In this document: piece by piece, positions 33,493 through 45,800 of the stretch | Numbering within the stretch: the first letter of the stretch is position 1 | How the letters are laid out: each line of letters starts with the position of its first letter | Assembly (NCBI GenBank): GCA_025331435.1 | Contig: JAIWNI010000073.1 | Coordinates: forward strand, 62,001-126,000 | Direction of reading: 5' to 3' | Origin: Choanephora cucurbitarum | Lineage: Eukaryota; Mucoromycota; Mucoromycetes; Mucorales; Choanephoraceae | Length of the DNA stretch: 64,000 nt | The notes under the pieces: model-generated | Told to the model about the DNA's origin: nothing | Seen by the model: only the letters and a program-made list of their open reading frames with translations | Database searches by the model: none | Made by a program: the position numbers and the translations under genes

Positions 33493-35794
33493 ATGAGTGA
33501 TGGATTGCTTTCAAGACACACTAGCCTAAACGCAGGTAGAAATGAAGAATTCCCTTCAAACTGTGTCTGTAAGTCATCTCATACTTATTTGCATAATATA
33601 GGGGCTATTCCTGCTTCGGCAGAAGAATTATCACAAAGATACGCAAAACTATTTCAGCAATATTCTCGGTAAATAAATCACAGGAATAGCGGGAAAAGCT
33701 AGATGATTCTCACTGACTATAAATTAGTTTAAAAGCACAGCACGCTGTACTAAAAAAAGCTGTCATAAAAGAACAGGCATCTAACGTTTCACTTCAAGGA
33801 AATATTAAAGAAAAGGAGAAAGAATTGCGCAAGGTAAAAACAATTCGACTGTTCGTGTTTCTTCTTTTTTGCCAAAAATCCTAATATATACGTCAGCTTC
33901 AAGAACAACTAGACCTTTTAGCTTTCCATAACGAGAGATTGACCAAGCGAATTCAAGCTGTTCAAGACAACGATCAGGTACAGTGTATAACCGATAGCTA
34001 ATAAGGAAATGACTAAGAAAGGACTTCTATACTTTGTAGAGAGGGACCCATTTCTCCTTACTTGGAGGTTCTATCAAGAAGGATTTGGAGAGAAGCCAGC
34101 AAACATTGGAAGAAATGCAGAAGGATCTCCAGACAAAGATAGATAAGAATGCTGAACTTCATAGTGAAAAAGTTGAATTAGAAGAAAAGATTGAACAATC
34201 AAGAAATCAAATTCACGATCTTGAAAAGCGTGTTGCCGAACTGCAGGATGAAAATGCAAGTTTGCAAGCAGAAGTGAAGACCAGTGGTAATGTAGATACA
34301 CTACAAGCTGTATCAATTGACACCGTCCCTACGGAAAAGCACGATGCACTATTGCAAGAAGTAAATTCATTGAAGGAACAGATTGAGGCGTAAGTCTGAC
34401 TTGAGATAGTAAAAGCGGTTGTCTTAATTGTTATGTTGTAATTTTCTTAGGAAAACAGCTCTTTTGAGAGCAAAAGAAGAGGAAGCAAAAAAGAGTGATG
34501 AGCAATTGATATCTGAAGTTCAGGGCTTACAAGCTATATTGTTAGCTAAAGTAGGACCTTTGGATCAAGAAAAGCTATCACTCGAATCTGCTTTTACTGC
34601 TTCTGAAGCTTTGAATCAGATGAAAGAGCAGACAAAACAGTATTTGCTCTCTTTAGATGAAAAAGTAAGTGAAAAAAGAGGGAGAATGGGACCAGTAAAC
34701 TAAATGAACTGACGATCCTAATTCCAGCACATTCCGAAAGAAATACCTTCAGAAATAGTCGAGAAGTTGGCTATATCTGCCAAAACATATAATGAGGAAT
34801 TAGACAGCCTTGTAAAGCAATTAGAGGACACCAAGCAAGAATTATCCAGGCTGAAGATAGAAAAAGATCAGCAATTGTTTTATGAAAAAGAAAAGGATCA
34901 AGAAAAGCAATTCGAATATGAACAAAAAGTGAAGCAGCAACAGGACAAAATAGATAGCTTACTAGCTACAATAGAAGCTAATGAAAAGGCAGAATCAAAA
35001 GCAATTCATGATCTACAAGTGTTGAATGATCAATTAGCTGAAGAAAACAATCGGTTGTTAAAGGAAATTGAGTTAGAGGTATCAAAAAATGAAGGAACAA
35101 ACAAAAAGACACCTGTGCTCATTATTTTTCTTATTAGAAAACTGATAAGGAGAAGGCTTTGCAGGACTTAAACGAGATAAAGAATTTAGCTGCCGAAAGA
35201 CAGACGGAGTCATTTGACAAAGAAACCCAAGTGGAGATAAGTAGCGAAGAAAACATAGCAGAGGCCAAGGAAGAAAAAGAAGAGAAAGAATTATCGTCAA
35301 ATGAAAAGAAAGCCAAGCCGGAAGAAGAGGAAGTGTTTGTATACCCACAGTCGATACAGGAGTCATCTAAATCAGAGCCGGAAGAAGAGGAGGAGGAAGT
35401 ATTTGTTTACCGTGGCATGGACGCTTTACCTGAAGAGTCAAAAGAGCCAAAAGAAGAACCAAAAGAAATTTCTGCCAAGATCTACGACGAAAATGATATG
35501 CAACAAAGAGAAGAAAAACTTCGACTATTCTATGAAAAACAGCTTTCTCAGTTAAATGAAAAGCTTCAACTGGTAGACGGTAGAGCAATTCGCCTAAACA
35601 GTCTATATTTGTCTTCAAAAGAAAAATTAGCTGCTGAAGAGAAAGAAAAACACACTATGGCTGAAGAAGTAAAGCAGCTAACAGATCAAGTAAAGAAATT
35701 AGAAGATGATCTAAGCAGCAGTAAATCAGATTTCCAAAAATATGCAGACTCCATGACTGAATATATTGCTACACTTCAGCAAAGTAACAACTAA
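33493..35794 (+). CDS. PPP1R21-like coiled-coil protein (KLRAQ domain, FERRY Fy-2 homologue)
   Basis: In animals PPP1R21 is the Fy-2 subunit of the FERRY complex, a Rab5 effector on early endosomes that binds mRNAs. Eight exons: 33493-33535, 33602-33668, 33728-33833, 33897-33977, 34040-34389, 34451-34664, 34728-35078, 35138-35794. Total 622 residues. The N-terminus matches the KLRAQ region (QYSRLKAQHAVLKKAVIKEQ, then LDLLAFHNERLTKRIQ), where animals have SKLRAQNQVLKKGVVDEQ. The C-terminus resembles the animal C-terminal coiled coil (QLSQLNEKLQLVDGRAIRLN to YADSMTEYIATLQ). The large helical middle of animal PPP1R21 is replaced by a shorter coiled coil and an E/K-rich repeat (VFVYPQ and VFVYRG units near 35335-35415). 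The homology call rests on both ends and is moderately strong. Confidence 0.72.
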
Positions 35795-36219
35795 TAAAAA
35801 GTCGCTACAGTTTGCCATGAAATGTGTCCATTTGCTGCCTTGCCGAAATACATTCATACTCTGTGCATTCCGATATCAATTCAGTCGAGTAGCATATATC
35901 TGCTTCAGTCCTTGAAATCGAGTGCTTGTTAGTTTTGTATTTTCAGCTGAGCCCATGAATTAAAAAAACCTGATTTATTGAAACAAGACTGATCATTTCA
36001 TTAGCCATCATTTGGCTACTATTTCATAAGCAGATTGCCTATCGCTTTTGGCAACGAGGCATCATACATCTTGTATAATGTTGTAGCAAGACAGAGAGAT
36101 AGTAGCATACAAATGCTTTTTCGTGTATATGTATTTTCTAATCGCGCTTTATTTTTCTGACCTGTTTTTCGCCTTTTTTTTCTCTTTTTCTTCTTACATA
36201 TAAAACACTAATAATAATC
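35795..36219. other. Spacer: prp31 promoter
   Basis: Contains the upstream gene's 3' end and a T/C-rich tract (36160-36195) just before the prp31 ATG. Confidence 0.5.
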
Positions 36220-37855
36220 ATGGCTACACTTGCTGACGAACTTGCTGCCGATCTTGACTTTTCTGACGATGATCAACAACAAGGATCTGACATTGACGAA
36301 GAACAAGAGGCGTTAAATCAAAAAACTGAACAAATAATTGAAGATGAAGACATGGATCAAGCAGGCGATACGAAGTCAGAGAAAACCCCAAACAGTGTTC
36401 GAAAGATTGCTAGATTACTGGATAGTAAACAGACACAAGACGTTCTAGAAGTAAGCTCAGGAATGCTCCCTTTCTTTTTTGATAGTGTTTAACGTTAAGA
36501 TCAGAAAATAGATAAATATATTGCACGAAACCGAAGTGCAAGTGATGTGAAAGGCCCAGCTGAAGAAGATGAGGAATACAAGCTGATTGTACAGTCGAAT
36601 AGCATCACTGCTGACATTGATGGCGAAATTCAGAACGTACATAAGGTGAGAAATCATAGCAAATAGTGTTGGTTGTAGGCTAAATTATTGTTGCTATACA
36701 GTTCATCCGTGATCATTATGCAACTCGATTTCCCGAACTAGAAACACTTGTCTATAACCCAATTGAATATGCTCGAACAGTCAAGGCAATAGGCACAGAA
36801 ACTGAATTGACTAAAGTCGATTTACGTTCCATCTTACCTTCAGCCACTGTTATGGTCATCACGGTGACTGCATCCACAACAGCAGGCAAACCACTATCAT
36901 CTGAGGAATGGAGCTTAGTAGAGGAAGCATGTGATATGGTACTTGAATTAGACGCAGCTCGTAGAAAGATCATGAACTATGTTGAATCTCGCATGACAGT
37001 AATTGCGCCCAACTTGTCTTACGTGGTAGGCACCAGTACAGCTGCCAAACTCTTGACAGCCGCTGGTGGTCTAAGTGCTTTCTGTAAAATTCCTGCTTGT
37101 AATGTCCAGGTGGTTGGTAATGACAAGAAGACAAACACAGGCTTTTCAACAGCTCATATGGATAGACACTCGGGTTATATTTCTTATGCTGAACCTGTGT
37201 TAGCTGCACCTCAGGATTTGAAAAAGAAGCTTGTTAAGATTGTAGCAGCTAAAGCAGCTCTAGCAGCACGTATTGATGCCAGCCATAAATCACCTCAAGG
37301 TCAAGATGGACAAAAAATGAGAGAAGAGATTGATGCTAAGATTGAAAAGCTACAGGAAGCACCTGCATTGAAAGTAACCAAAGCCTTACCAGTGCCTGAT
37401 GAAGGGCCAAAGAAACGAAGAGGTGGTAAGCGTGTGAGAAGACAGAACCAGGCCTATGCAATGACAGAACTTCGTGCTGCACGCAACCGTATGGTATTTG
37501 GCGAAGCAGAAGAAGAAGTTGGCTATGGCGATGAGACAGAAGGTCTTGGTATGACAACAAAACAAGTTGGCAAAATTAGAGCCTCAGCAGTTGATCAAAG
37601 AACAAAAGGTACAAATTACATATTAAATTGTATAGACACCTGTTAACATGATTTATAGTTAAAGCGCCTAAACTCAAGAGCTTTAGCAACCGTATTTCTG
37701 GTACTGCTACTTCAGGTTTAGCCTCTTCTTTAGCATTTACACCTGCCCAAAGTATGGAATTAGTTGATCCCACTGCCGCACTTGAGCAAACAAGAGAAAA
37801 GAAAATGGGCAAATACTTTGGCGATGGTGCATTTTCTTTGTATCCTAAGCATTAG
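36220..37855 (+). CDS. prp31: U4/U6 snRNP splicing factor Prp31
   Basis: Binds the U4 5' stem-loop with Snu13/15.5K and is needed for tri-snRNP formation. Exons 36220-36450, 36505-36645, 36702-37608 and 37659-37855 give 491 residues, as expected for PRPF31. After an acidic N-terminus comes the NOSIC/Nop module: IRDHYATRFPELE, LVEEACDMVLELDAARRKI, ESRMTVIAPNLSYVVGTSTAAKLL, and GGLSAFCKIPACNVQVVG. The C-terminal Prp31 domain has KKRRGGKRVRR, MTELRAARNRMVFG, KAPKLKSF and REKKMGKYFGDG. All junctions are clean. Confidence 0.97.
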
Positions 37856-38988
37856 ATTGTAATAAACTGCTTTGACTAAAGAAGAATGTAATACTTGAGA
37901 ATTTTTGTATAGCGCAAGCGTAATTGTTTTGCAACTTGATTTTCGGTTTCATTCAATCAGTTACAACGAAGACTTTTTAAGTCTAATGCTTTGAGTTGAC
38001 ACAGTGCCATAACAATCAATTGACTGTACCATCTTCAATGCATTGTCTAAATAAAGAAAAGGGTCATGATAGCGTCACAGAATGTAAAGTTAATTCACAA
38101 AAAAGGGATGTGTGTAATTTAAGGAATCTCGGGTGTTCGGAAAGCTCCCGGGAGAAAGAGAAAACGGTTACCTATATTGAGAGGGGTATCTGTGATTAGT
38201 AGTACAAGAGATTGGGTAATGAAATAAGCCCTCTTTTCTCTCCTTTTTTTTTTCTTTATGGCTTGGAGCAATAGGATGTCGTGATGCTATTCACAAAAAA
38301 AAACAAACAATACAAAGAAGCGTTTTTTTTTTCATGAAAGATGCTTTACTTTAAGTTGTATGAAACAAAACTATCTGTTATAACTATTTACTACATACGC
38401 ATTGTCTAATGCAATCATCTATAAAGTAAATCGATGGATACTGATTGATGTGAAATTTAGAAAGATTTGTGTTGCAATGATGTTCGTGTAAAGACGAAAT
38501 CATCTGTCATCCTTACCATTAAGCGACTTCATTTGTACTTTTATGGAAATCTTGAGCAACTTGAACAGTGCTTTTTAAGTGAGACTCTGTGATTGGGAAA
38601 TGCCGTTCACATCAAAGGCTTTGTCTTTGGGAGAAAATGGTTTATTTTTATCTACAACTCATTAAGAGCACCAGTCTGTGTATTTTGTGTATGTACGTAG
38701 ATCAAACCAAACAAATAAACAAACAATAACAAAATGAGCTTATTAGCGTATTCACAAATAATTGACAATCCCAATATTTACTGTTTGGTCGACTTTACTG
38801 AATTGTTTTAGTTGTTGCAACAGGGCACGCTAATGCTGTTTATCAAGTTTATGCGATGTCTGAGTTGTTCTTAGATAAATCATCCTCTTGCAAAGTTACA
38901 TGAGACCAAGAAAGAAGCTAAAAGTGCATGATAGACAAGATTGGTCTGAAACGTTATATTGTGTTTGAATACAACTAAAGATACGGTG
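37856..38988. other. Spacer left of the inverted-repeat unit
   Basis: No gene recognised; several T-rich runs. Start of a gene-poor 5-kb island. Confidence 0.45.
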
Positions 38989-39130
38989 AAGCTGGGAAAT
39001 ACTAGTTGATTTGGAAAAGCAAATGGTGATTATAAAAAAATTGGAGTTTACCAAAAAAAAAAAAGAAGTTGGTGAAATACCAAAATATAGTTGAAATACC
39101 AATTTGACACTATGAAGAAATTACATTGAA
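38989..39130 (+). repeat. Left arm of the inverted repeat
   Basis: 142 bp, outer end AAGCTGGGAAATAC, inner end TTACATTGAA. It contains an A-run of 12 that is 15 long in the partner arm. Partner at 41736-41880. Confidence 0.95.
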
Positions 39131-39386
39131 CTTAACTAGCTTTGCTTCTTTTCACTTTGATCTAGTCTTTCTTTCTTGTGAAATAAAATAAAAACGTTTT
39201 TTTTTATAAAGGGAGAACGAAGAGAATGACTTACAACAATTTCTATTGGAAGATGGGCTGAACAATCTCTTTGAGGAGAATAGAGAGAAAGTTGTAGTCT
39301 CAATGGAGGTAGCTCTAATAGATACTATTAGTTTATATATAGTCCTCGTCATTATACAGATTTGCAAAGCCTAATTGGCTGCTAAC

Positions 39387-40010
39387 TTAGAGGATGTTAG
39401 GGATGCTGATTAAGTAAATGTACCTATGAGCAGGGTCGAAGTGGCGAAGGCGTCCATAAAGAGTACTTATGTAATATAACAGAAAGCAACGTTGAGTACG
39501 CCAAGCCTCTCTAAGGGCAAGAAGAGTGACTACCAAAGGAAAAATTGTAAAGGGGAACGCAGAAATAACTCCAAGGTAAAAAGAAATACAAGATACTAGA
39601 GAGTAGATCTCTTTGCTTTGCGTCATGCAGTTTAGGAATTAGAACAGCTGCAAGATGTTCATCTAAATTGATCTAAATTTGATTCCTACCAAGAAAGGTG
39701 ATTATTGAAATGGCCTGAGAAGGCGAGAATGAGAGAGACACAAAAAAGGCTTGGAAAGAGAATTGTATTGAATCGATGGTATGCTTTTCTTGATTTAGAA
39801 GCAAATCAAAGTCTGTTGATAAGATGGAGAGAAAAAGGAAGCATTTTTCATCAGGATAGTCGTGAGCATGACATGATTAGCATCTAATTGGCCCGGTACA
39901 AACTGTAGCTGATGGCGGTTGACAAGAGCATCAGCGACGAGCAAAATCCATGCGTTCACAATAAAAGTAAAGATCTTGTTGTCTATCAGCCCACTTTATG
40001 GAATAGTAGT
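39387..40010 (-). pseudogene. Decayed membrane-protein-like fragments inside the inverted-repeat unit
   Basis: Two minus-strand pieces look like protein. The first is upstream (about 40010-39820): NKIFTFIVNAWILLVADALV followed by NRHQLQFVPGQLD. The second is the ORF 39626-39387, with hydrophobic SCISFYLGVISAFPFTIFPL and then ALREAWRTQRCFLLYY, STLYGRLRHFDPAHRY. Stops lie between them, so an intact gene is not visible unless unseen introns remove them. No family recognised. Confidence 0.3.
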
Positions 40011-40560
40011 TGTCAGCTTGTGCAAGATTACCCTTTTTCAGGGGCAAGGTCATGAGGGATACTATCCTAGAAGCCGGAAGCCTGGCCTCGTTATAAGTGC
40101 GAAAAGCTGGAAAACATAAGACTTATAAACGAAGAAGGAAACCAAAGATCTCATATAATAAGTCATCAGGTACTGTGCTGCTTTTACTATGAGAGCATCG
40201 AGTGGCGCGTGAGTTTCCGATGTAAGTAATATGAGCAAAAAGGAGAACTGCCTATTCTTAAGACAGAAAAGTAACCCCCGAGTTGAATATCAAGACGCTT
40301 GTTGCAAACACATCTGAGTCAGTGGAAGTGTACATATTTGCCTTCTAATTGTGTACTCTGAAATATTTGCGGCTTAATTGCTAATTGGGTTTCTTTTATA
40401 GTAATGATGGTGACTTATTCCAATTGAAATTCCTAGGTGCGGGTATATTCAAAAGTAGAGAAAATGCCAAAGGAGCTCGACGAAAGCAATTCTTGATGCT
40501 TATATGACAACTTAGTTTACACAGAGGGCAACTGGAAATCAAGAAACAAAATGTAAGAGA

Positions 40561-40720
40561 TACAGTCATCCCTCGATTTAGGGAACGGAATTTAGGGAAC
40601 GATTTCGATTTAGGGAACGGTCTTAAGGGAACCGAACTTCCGTTACCGCTTAATGTTCCTTATTATTGCTTTAAGGAATAGGGAACGGTCCTGTGGCAAC
40701 CCGTTCCTTATTTTATTTCA
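40561..40720 (+). repeat. Transposon-end-like sequence rich in GGGAAC repeats
   Basis: TACAGTCATCCCTCGATTTA, followed by several copies of (GATTT)AGGGAACG and later complementary CCGTTCC/GTTCCTTA segments, looks like the terminal repeat of a Tc1/pogo-type element (TA then CAGT...). No opposite end was found in the window. Confidence 0.4.
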
Positions 40721-41735
40721 TATGCCGCTTGTAAGAGCCAATTATATCGTAGAAACACTTTATAAATTATCTTCGTTACTCTGTTTTAGACAATCTCGAT
40801 AAAATAAGAGCGATAACTTTTCGCAATATCATGTTGGAGTTTACAAATATCTGGTAATAACACTTCTTTGAAGAAATACCATAGCAAAACCTTCTTTTCT
40901 CAGATTTACCTAATCTAGGCTTTAATTGTTATATGTCAACTTTACACCTTGCTAGCGATGGACTTTATATCTTTACTCCACAACATACGTTTGGTTCGCC
41001 ATCAGTAGCTGCAACGGAACCTCTATTGCAATTCTGCAAAACATTGAAATTTCTTCTTGTCTTTAAAGTGAGCAGTAGTTGATGAACGCACATCAACCGT
41101 TATTGAACTTTTATTCGTGGTTTGCCGATGACAGAATCATATCACTCATTTAGCAGAAAACAACAACCAACATTGCGTTCAAAGAATAGCATTGAAGGCA
41201 ACTCTGACCGATTAAAGCAAGGAGCTAATAATGATATAAGTTTGTGGACCCGTGATACGTGATATATACCACATTGAAATAACAGTTTGGTACCCACAAT
41301 TTCAAGTCATCTTTTTGGTCGGAATCGCCCAAAACCATTCCTGATAAAACAGACATAAATGCGTGGCAAGAAAAAAAAAGCTTAGAAGTCTTAGTTTACT
41401 TCAGCGCTGAAAATCTAAATCACTAAGTTACTCTCACTCTCTGCGGCTAATCAGCATAATCTTCTAAAAACTGCTAAACCAACAGTTGCTATTGTTACCA
41501 ATTTGTTCAAGGTTGCGATGTTCTCATAATTGTCTATGCAAGCGCAATGGTCATTATCTTTAAAAGAGTGTGCATCGCGCATTACAGTATTATTTTGTAG
41601 AGAGACACTCGGGTCCATAAATGTGCCTGCCACAGGCATAGTAAGCATTTGATTGATGTGAAGGTTTATTTTGCATTTCTGGCTATTCCTTACAAAGGAA
41701 TGTTACGAGTAAACAAGTAGATAAAATTGGTTGAA

Positions 41736-41880
41736 TTCAATGTAATTTCTTCATAGTGTCAAATTGGTATTTCAACTATATTTTGGTATTTCACCAACTT
41801 CTTTTTTTTTTTTTTGGTAAACTCCAATTTTTTTATAATCACCATTTGCTTTTCCAAATCAACTAGTATTTCCCAGCTTT
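41736..41880 (-). repeat. Right arm of the inverted repeat
   Basis: 145 bp, reverse complement of 38989-39130, differing only in the length of a T-run. Confidence 0.95.
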
Positions 41881-42875
41881 ACTATGCAATCTTCTTTTCT
41901 AATAAGCTTTGATGAGTAGCACTACCAGCATACATACAGGACAAAAGATTCAATAGCATGCTCTTCTTGACTGTTTGCTCCAAGCTTATTAGTTAGTGTG
42001 CAATAACAAAGTTTTTGCAGCACAATACTATTATTTTAATTACTGTCTTAGTTAAAACCTTGATCTTATTTTGTTTTCATTGATCTTTTACTTTCTATTT
42101 ATTCGAGAAACACATTAGTACATCACTATGTAAGAGAATTATTGCTCGGTCAAGTGTTGACTCAATAACAAATGCGAATTCTTTGCTAACTACGATGTCT
42201 GTGTAGATTGCTAATACAAGCGAGCCCTGGGTGCTCTTGTTTCTTCCAAAGCGCTCAAAGGCATCGTCAGTAAACGAAAAAATTTACTTAGATTACATAC
42301 ATTTAATTATCTTTTTCGGCGAATAGGTAAAAAACGGTTCCTGAATCCTGGGATCAAGAAATATCAGTCAGAGTGTATGTATTCCAGATAACTTTCCTGA
42401 TTGCATAGTGGCTCGCAATGATGTCAATAAATTTCTTTGTAGAAAGCGAAGCAAATTTAGTAAAATTATAATGAACTATTAAAGATGCGACTCTTGATTT
42501 ATTTGGCGACATCATTTTGACAAAAGGTGTAGAAGCTTTTGAAATTGTTGGTGTCATTCTATGTAGCACTTCTCTCTTAATTTGTCTTGCTGCATTTCAT
42601 AATTAAGCTATATATATATTTCATCATTTCTATTTATCAACAAATAGTGTCACAAACTGATAAACACACCCGTATACAAAAAAAATCAATGCATCAAATT
42701 GTTACCTTACCTAACTTCCGAATAATACAGTGAAAGGGTTGTGTTACCATAAACATCAACTCCCTCTTTTTTTTTCTTTAAAATACTCACTGCTTCTATC
42801 TCTTTTTTCTTTCCCTTTCTTTCTTCCTTCCTCTCTTCCATTTTATATCTTCAAAAAATATTTGCTGTATACGAA
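41881..42875. other. Spacer and RhoGEF promoter
   Basis: No gene recognised. A strong C/T-rich tract at 42760-42845 precedes the RhoGEF ATG and probably belongs to its promoter or leader. Confidence 0.45.
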
Positions 42876-45800
42876 ATGGAAGGAAACACTAAAGTAAAGA
42901 AGAATAACCGAGTCCTCAAAACTTAACAATCTAATTCGTCATGATACCATTTTAGGATATCTTATTAGATACACCTTTCAGACATCCATGCAACATCTAC
43001 AAAGAAAGCAGTATTCCTATTCTGAAAGACCATAATGTGTCTGACCAATGTAAAGAGATTGGAAGGCACTTGCTGAACATGACAAAGAACCCTCTTGTAA
43101 AGTCAATCGCCACTTGAATTAGAAACAGAAGAAAAAAATTTTCTTTGTTAAGCTAATGATCATTACTTTATTTAGAGTCAACATGTTGACGTTTTGATTC
43201 CAAAATTGGACAGAAGCAATCGTAGGTCATTTTTCGATTGTCCTTGATATAAAAACTTACATCGGCATAGATGCGAAGTCTCAGTTAGAACATTTCAAGT
43301 CATTCTTTGGTCAAAAACACATCATACAAGAATCAGAGAAGAACAGTACTGAAGATGCTGAAGTGCAGAATGTAAGACAGATACCTTAGATCACCATGCA
43401 TACCATTACTTACGCTTACAAATAGAGGATTGTCATGTCTAAAAACGCATTTTTGTTCGAATCACCCATAACTAAGCCTATCAAAGAATTCATTGACACT
43501 GAGCGATCATACGTTGAGTTACTAGAAGAGATTGTGCATAAAGTGATGAAGCAGATCAAAGAATCCATTGTTCATGAAAACAAATCATCAATACTGGATC
43601 ATTATTCTTTTAATCGGATTTTCATTAATATGGAAGACATCTTGGAAGTCAACAAAGCGTTTTTGGATTCATTGAAGCAGTATGAGCAAGGCATAGCGTC
43701 TGAATCATTTGGAGAGATTGTTTTGAGACATGTGAGTTCATGTCGAATCTTATGTGTTTTCTTTCTCTCATACACCCAATAGATCAATACGTTTGATTGT
43801 TATAGAGTCTATCTTCTAGGCAAATCAAACTCGTTGGCTTGCCATACACAAAACATAAAGCAAAATAAGAATTATTCAAAATTTCTTCTCAGTATGGACG
43901 TCAAAGGTAGCCTTGGCATGAGTGATATCCTAATTTCACCTATCCAGCGTATGGCAAGATATAAACTGTTGATTGGAGGTAAGTATATGAACATCTATCC
44001 TTTCCTTCTTTCTCATTCATTCGAAATCAAACAATATAACTTTTAGTTGTTGCAAATGCTCTTGATCCAAAGGATGTGGAGATTGAATATCTTAGACAAG
44101 CTGAGGACAAGGTTTCAAAAATCAATGATATGCAATATGGTGATTCTTCTTTATTAAACCTGTATCATCTCATTAGAGAAGCACCTGTATGTTGAAGCAC
44201 TTTGCAATTGAAAACGGATACTTATTTATGTTTAGGCTTCTCTAATTCAAACACGCCAACTTCTTGGGTATTTTGATGCAACTGAGCTTTCTCTGTTGTC
44301 AGGAAAGTCAAATAGGCCCGTGACAATCTTGGTGTTCACAGATAAACTAATGGTCGTCAAGCGCAAGAGCTATAGTCTTCAAGGAAAGGACATGCTAGAC
44401 AATATTGAGGAAAAAGTCAAAAACACAATGTCAACATCAATGCTTCAAAAAGCAAAAGAAGCATATACAGGCTTACCATTCGAGTTCAAAGGTTGGGTTG
44501 ATATCAAAGCTGTTGAGTTTTTTCATGGCTTAAAAGGTAAGACAAAGAAGCCAAAAGTGATGTGGTAACACAATAAATGCAGTCGGCCCGAAAACACTAA
44601 ACATACACTGTTTTTTTCTTCAGATCGCTCTGACACTTTCTTTCTGAGGACTACTTTGCCCGAACTAGATCCAAATGCAACAGAAAAAGAAGCTGAAGAA
44701 TACTTTCGAAGAAGTGACCGACTCTACTCAATTATACCCAACACACATACAAAAAGCGTAAATCTGAATCAGTTCATAGAAAACAAAAATAAATTGATTG
44801 CCCTATGCCAGAAGCAATTTGCTTTATCCAAGACTCAAGGTAGCTCAAAACAACCTTATTCATACATTTGCATCATTCTCATGTCATTTCTCGACTATCA
44901 TTTCTAGATGCTTCTGTAGAGCTTTATTATGAAGACAAGTTTAAGTTACCTGCATATACTCACTTTTTCGATGAAGACTCCTATTCAGCAGCCAAACAAA
45001 AGGTTATATCATAAAACAAAAACATCATCATGCAGGATTTTAACTTTTTGCTTTCCTCCCTCTCTTTTATATTACAGAACCATATTTTGATAGTATATGT
45101 GGAAGACAATAAGTCTATACGTCATATCAATATAAACAAGCTTGTGGATGACAATGTCTGGATAATAGTTCTCCTCAGTCGCCATCAAACATCCGGTGGT
45201 TATAAACTTGTTATCCGAGCAAAGACAGGACTTGTCCCTATTCGCGAAATCAGCAGAGATATGGAGTATGAGTGTATTGTTGATACTCAGTCCACTCAAC
45301 GAAAGAATAATCATGAGCCTCTAGATTTTATTGACACCTTATGGAACAATTGTAAGTGAAACAACTCACATTTATCATATAAACACTTATTTACTCATTC
45401 AACTTAGTATTTTTTTATGAACGTCGGCTTCGAGCTACCGATGCTTTCTCATGCATCAATGATGGCCTTTTACGAGTACGCTCCAGATCTCGTTCACGAT
45501 CTAAATCATTGACAAGAGTGGCCAGTAATATGAGCATAGGCAAACTGTTTGCTAGATCCAGATCTTCTTCGCCCACTAGACATTCTGCTGCAGAAGTGCA
45601 ACACGACAGCTTGCTTGACCAAGCGCCTACGTCACATGTCCTAGATCCTGTTCTGAAAATTGCAACAGTAAACAAACAAGTGGAAGCAGAGTTCCGAGCT
45701 CAAGATAAGGAGTCTCTATCAGAAAAGCATGGTTATAGACCACCAAAAATTAATACACAGCCCCGCCATCGTCACTCCACTGATTTCAGAAGTGGTTCGC

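Larger units (their letters stand above)
38989..41880. mobile_element. 2.9-kb unit bounded by near-identical 142-145-bp inverted repeats
   Basis: The left arm (38989-39130, beginning AAGCTGGGAAATACTAG) and the right arm (41736-41880) are exact reverse complements except for a 3-base difference in one A/T homopolymer. The interior is about 2.6 kb. I see no transposase in it. There are only minus-strand fragments with membrane-protein character, a short transposon-end-like sequence at 40561, and short ORFs. No matching direct duplication flanks the arms. It may be a non-autonomous DNA transposon, or two copies of a small element in inverted orientation. Confidence 0.7.

Noticed and set aside
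33284..33496. 70-codon hydrophobic ORF before the PPP1R21-like gene
   Set aside because: No domain, overlaps the next start in another frame; likely leader sequence.
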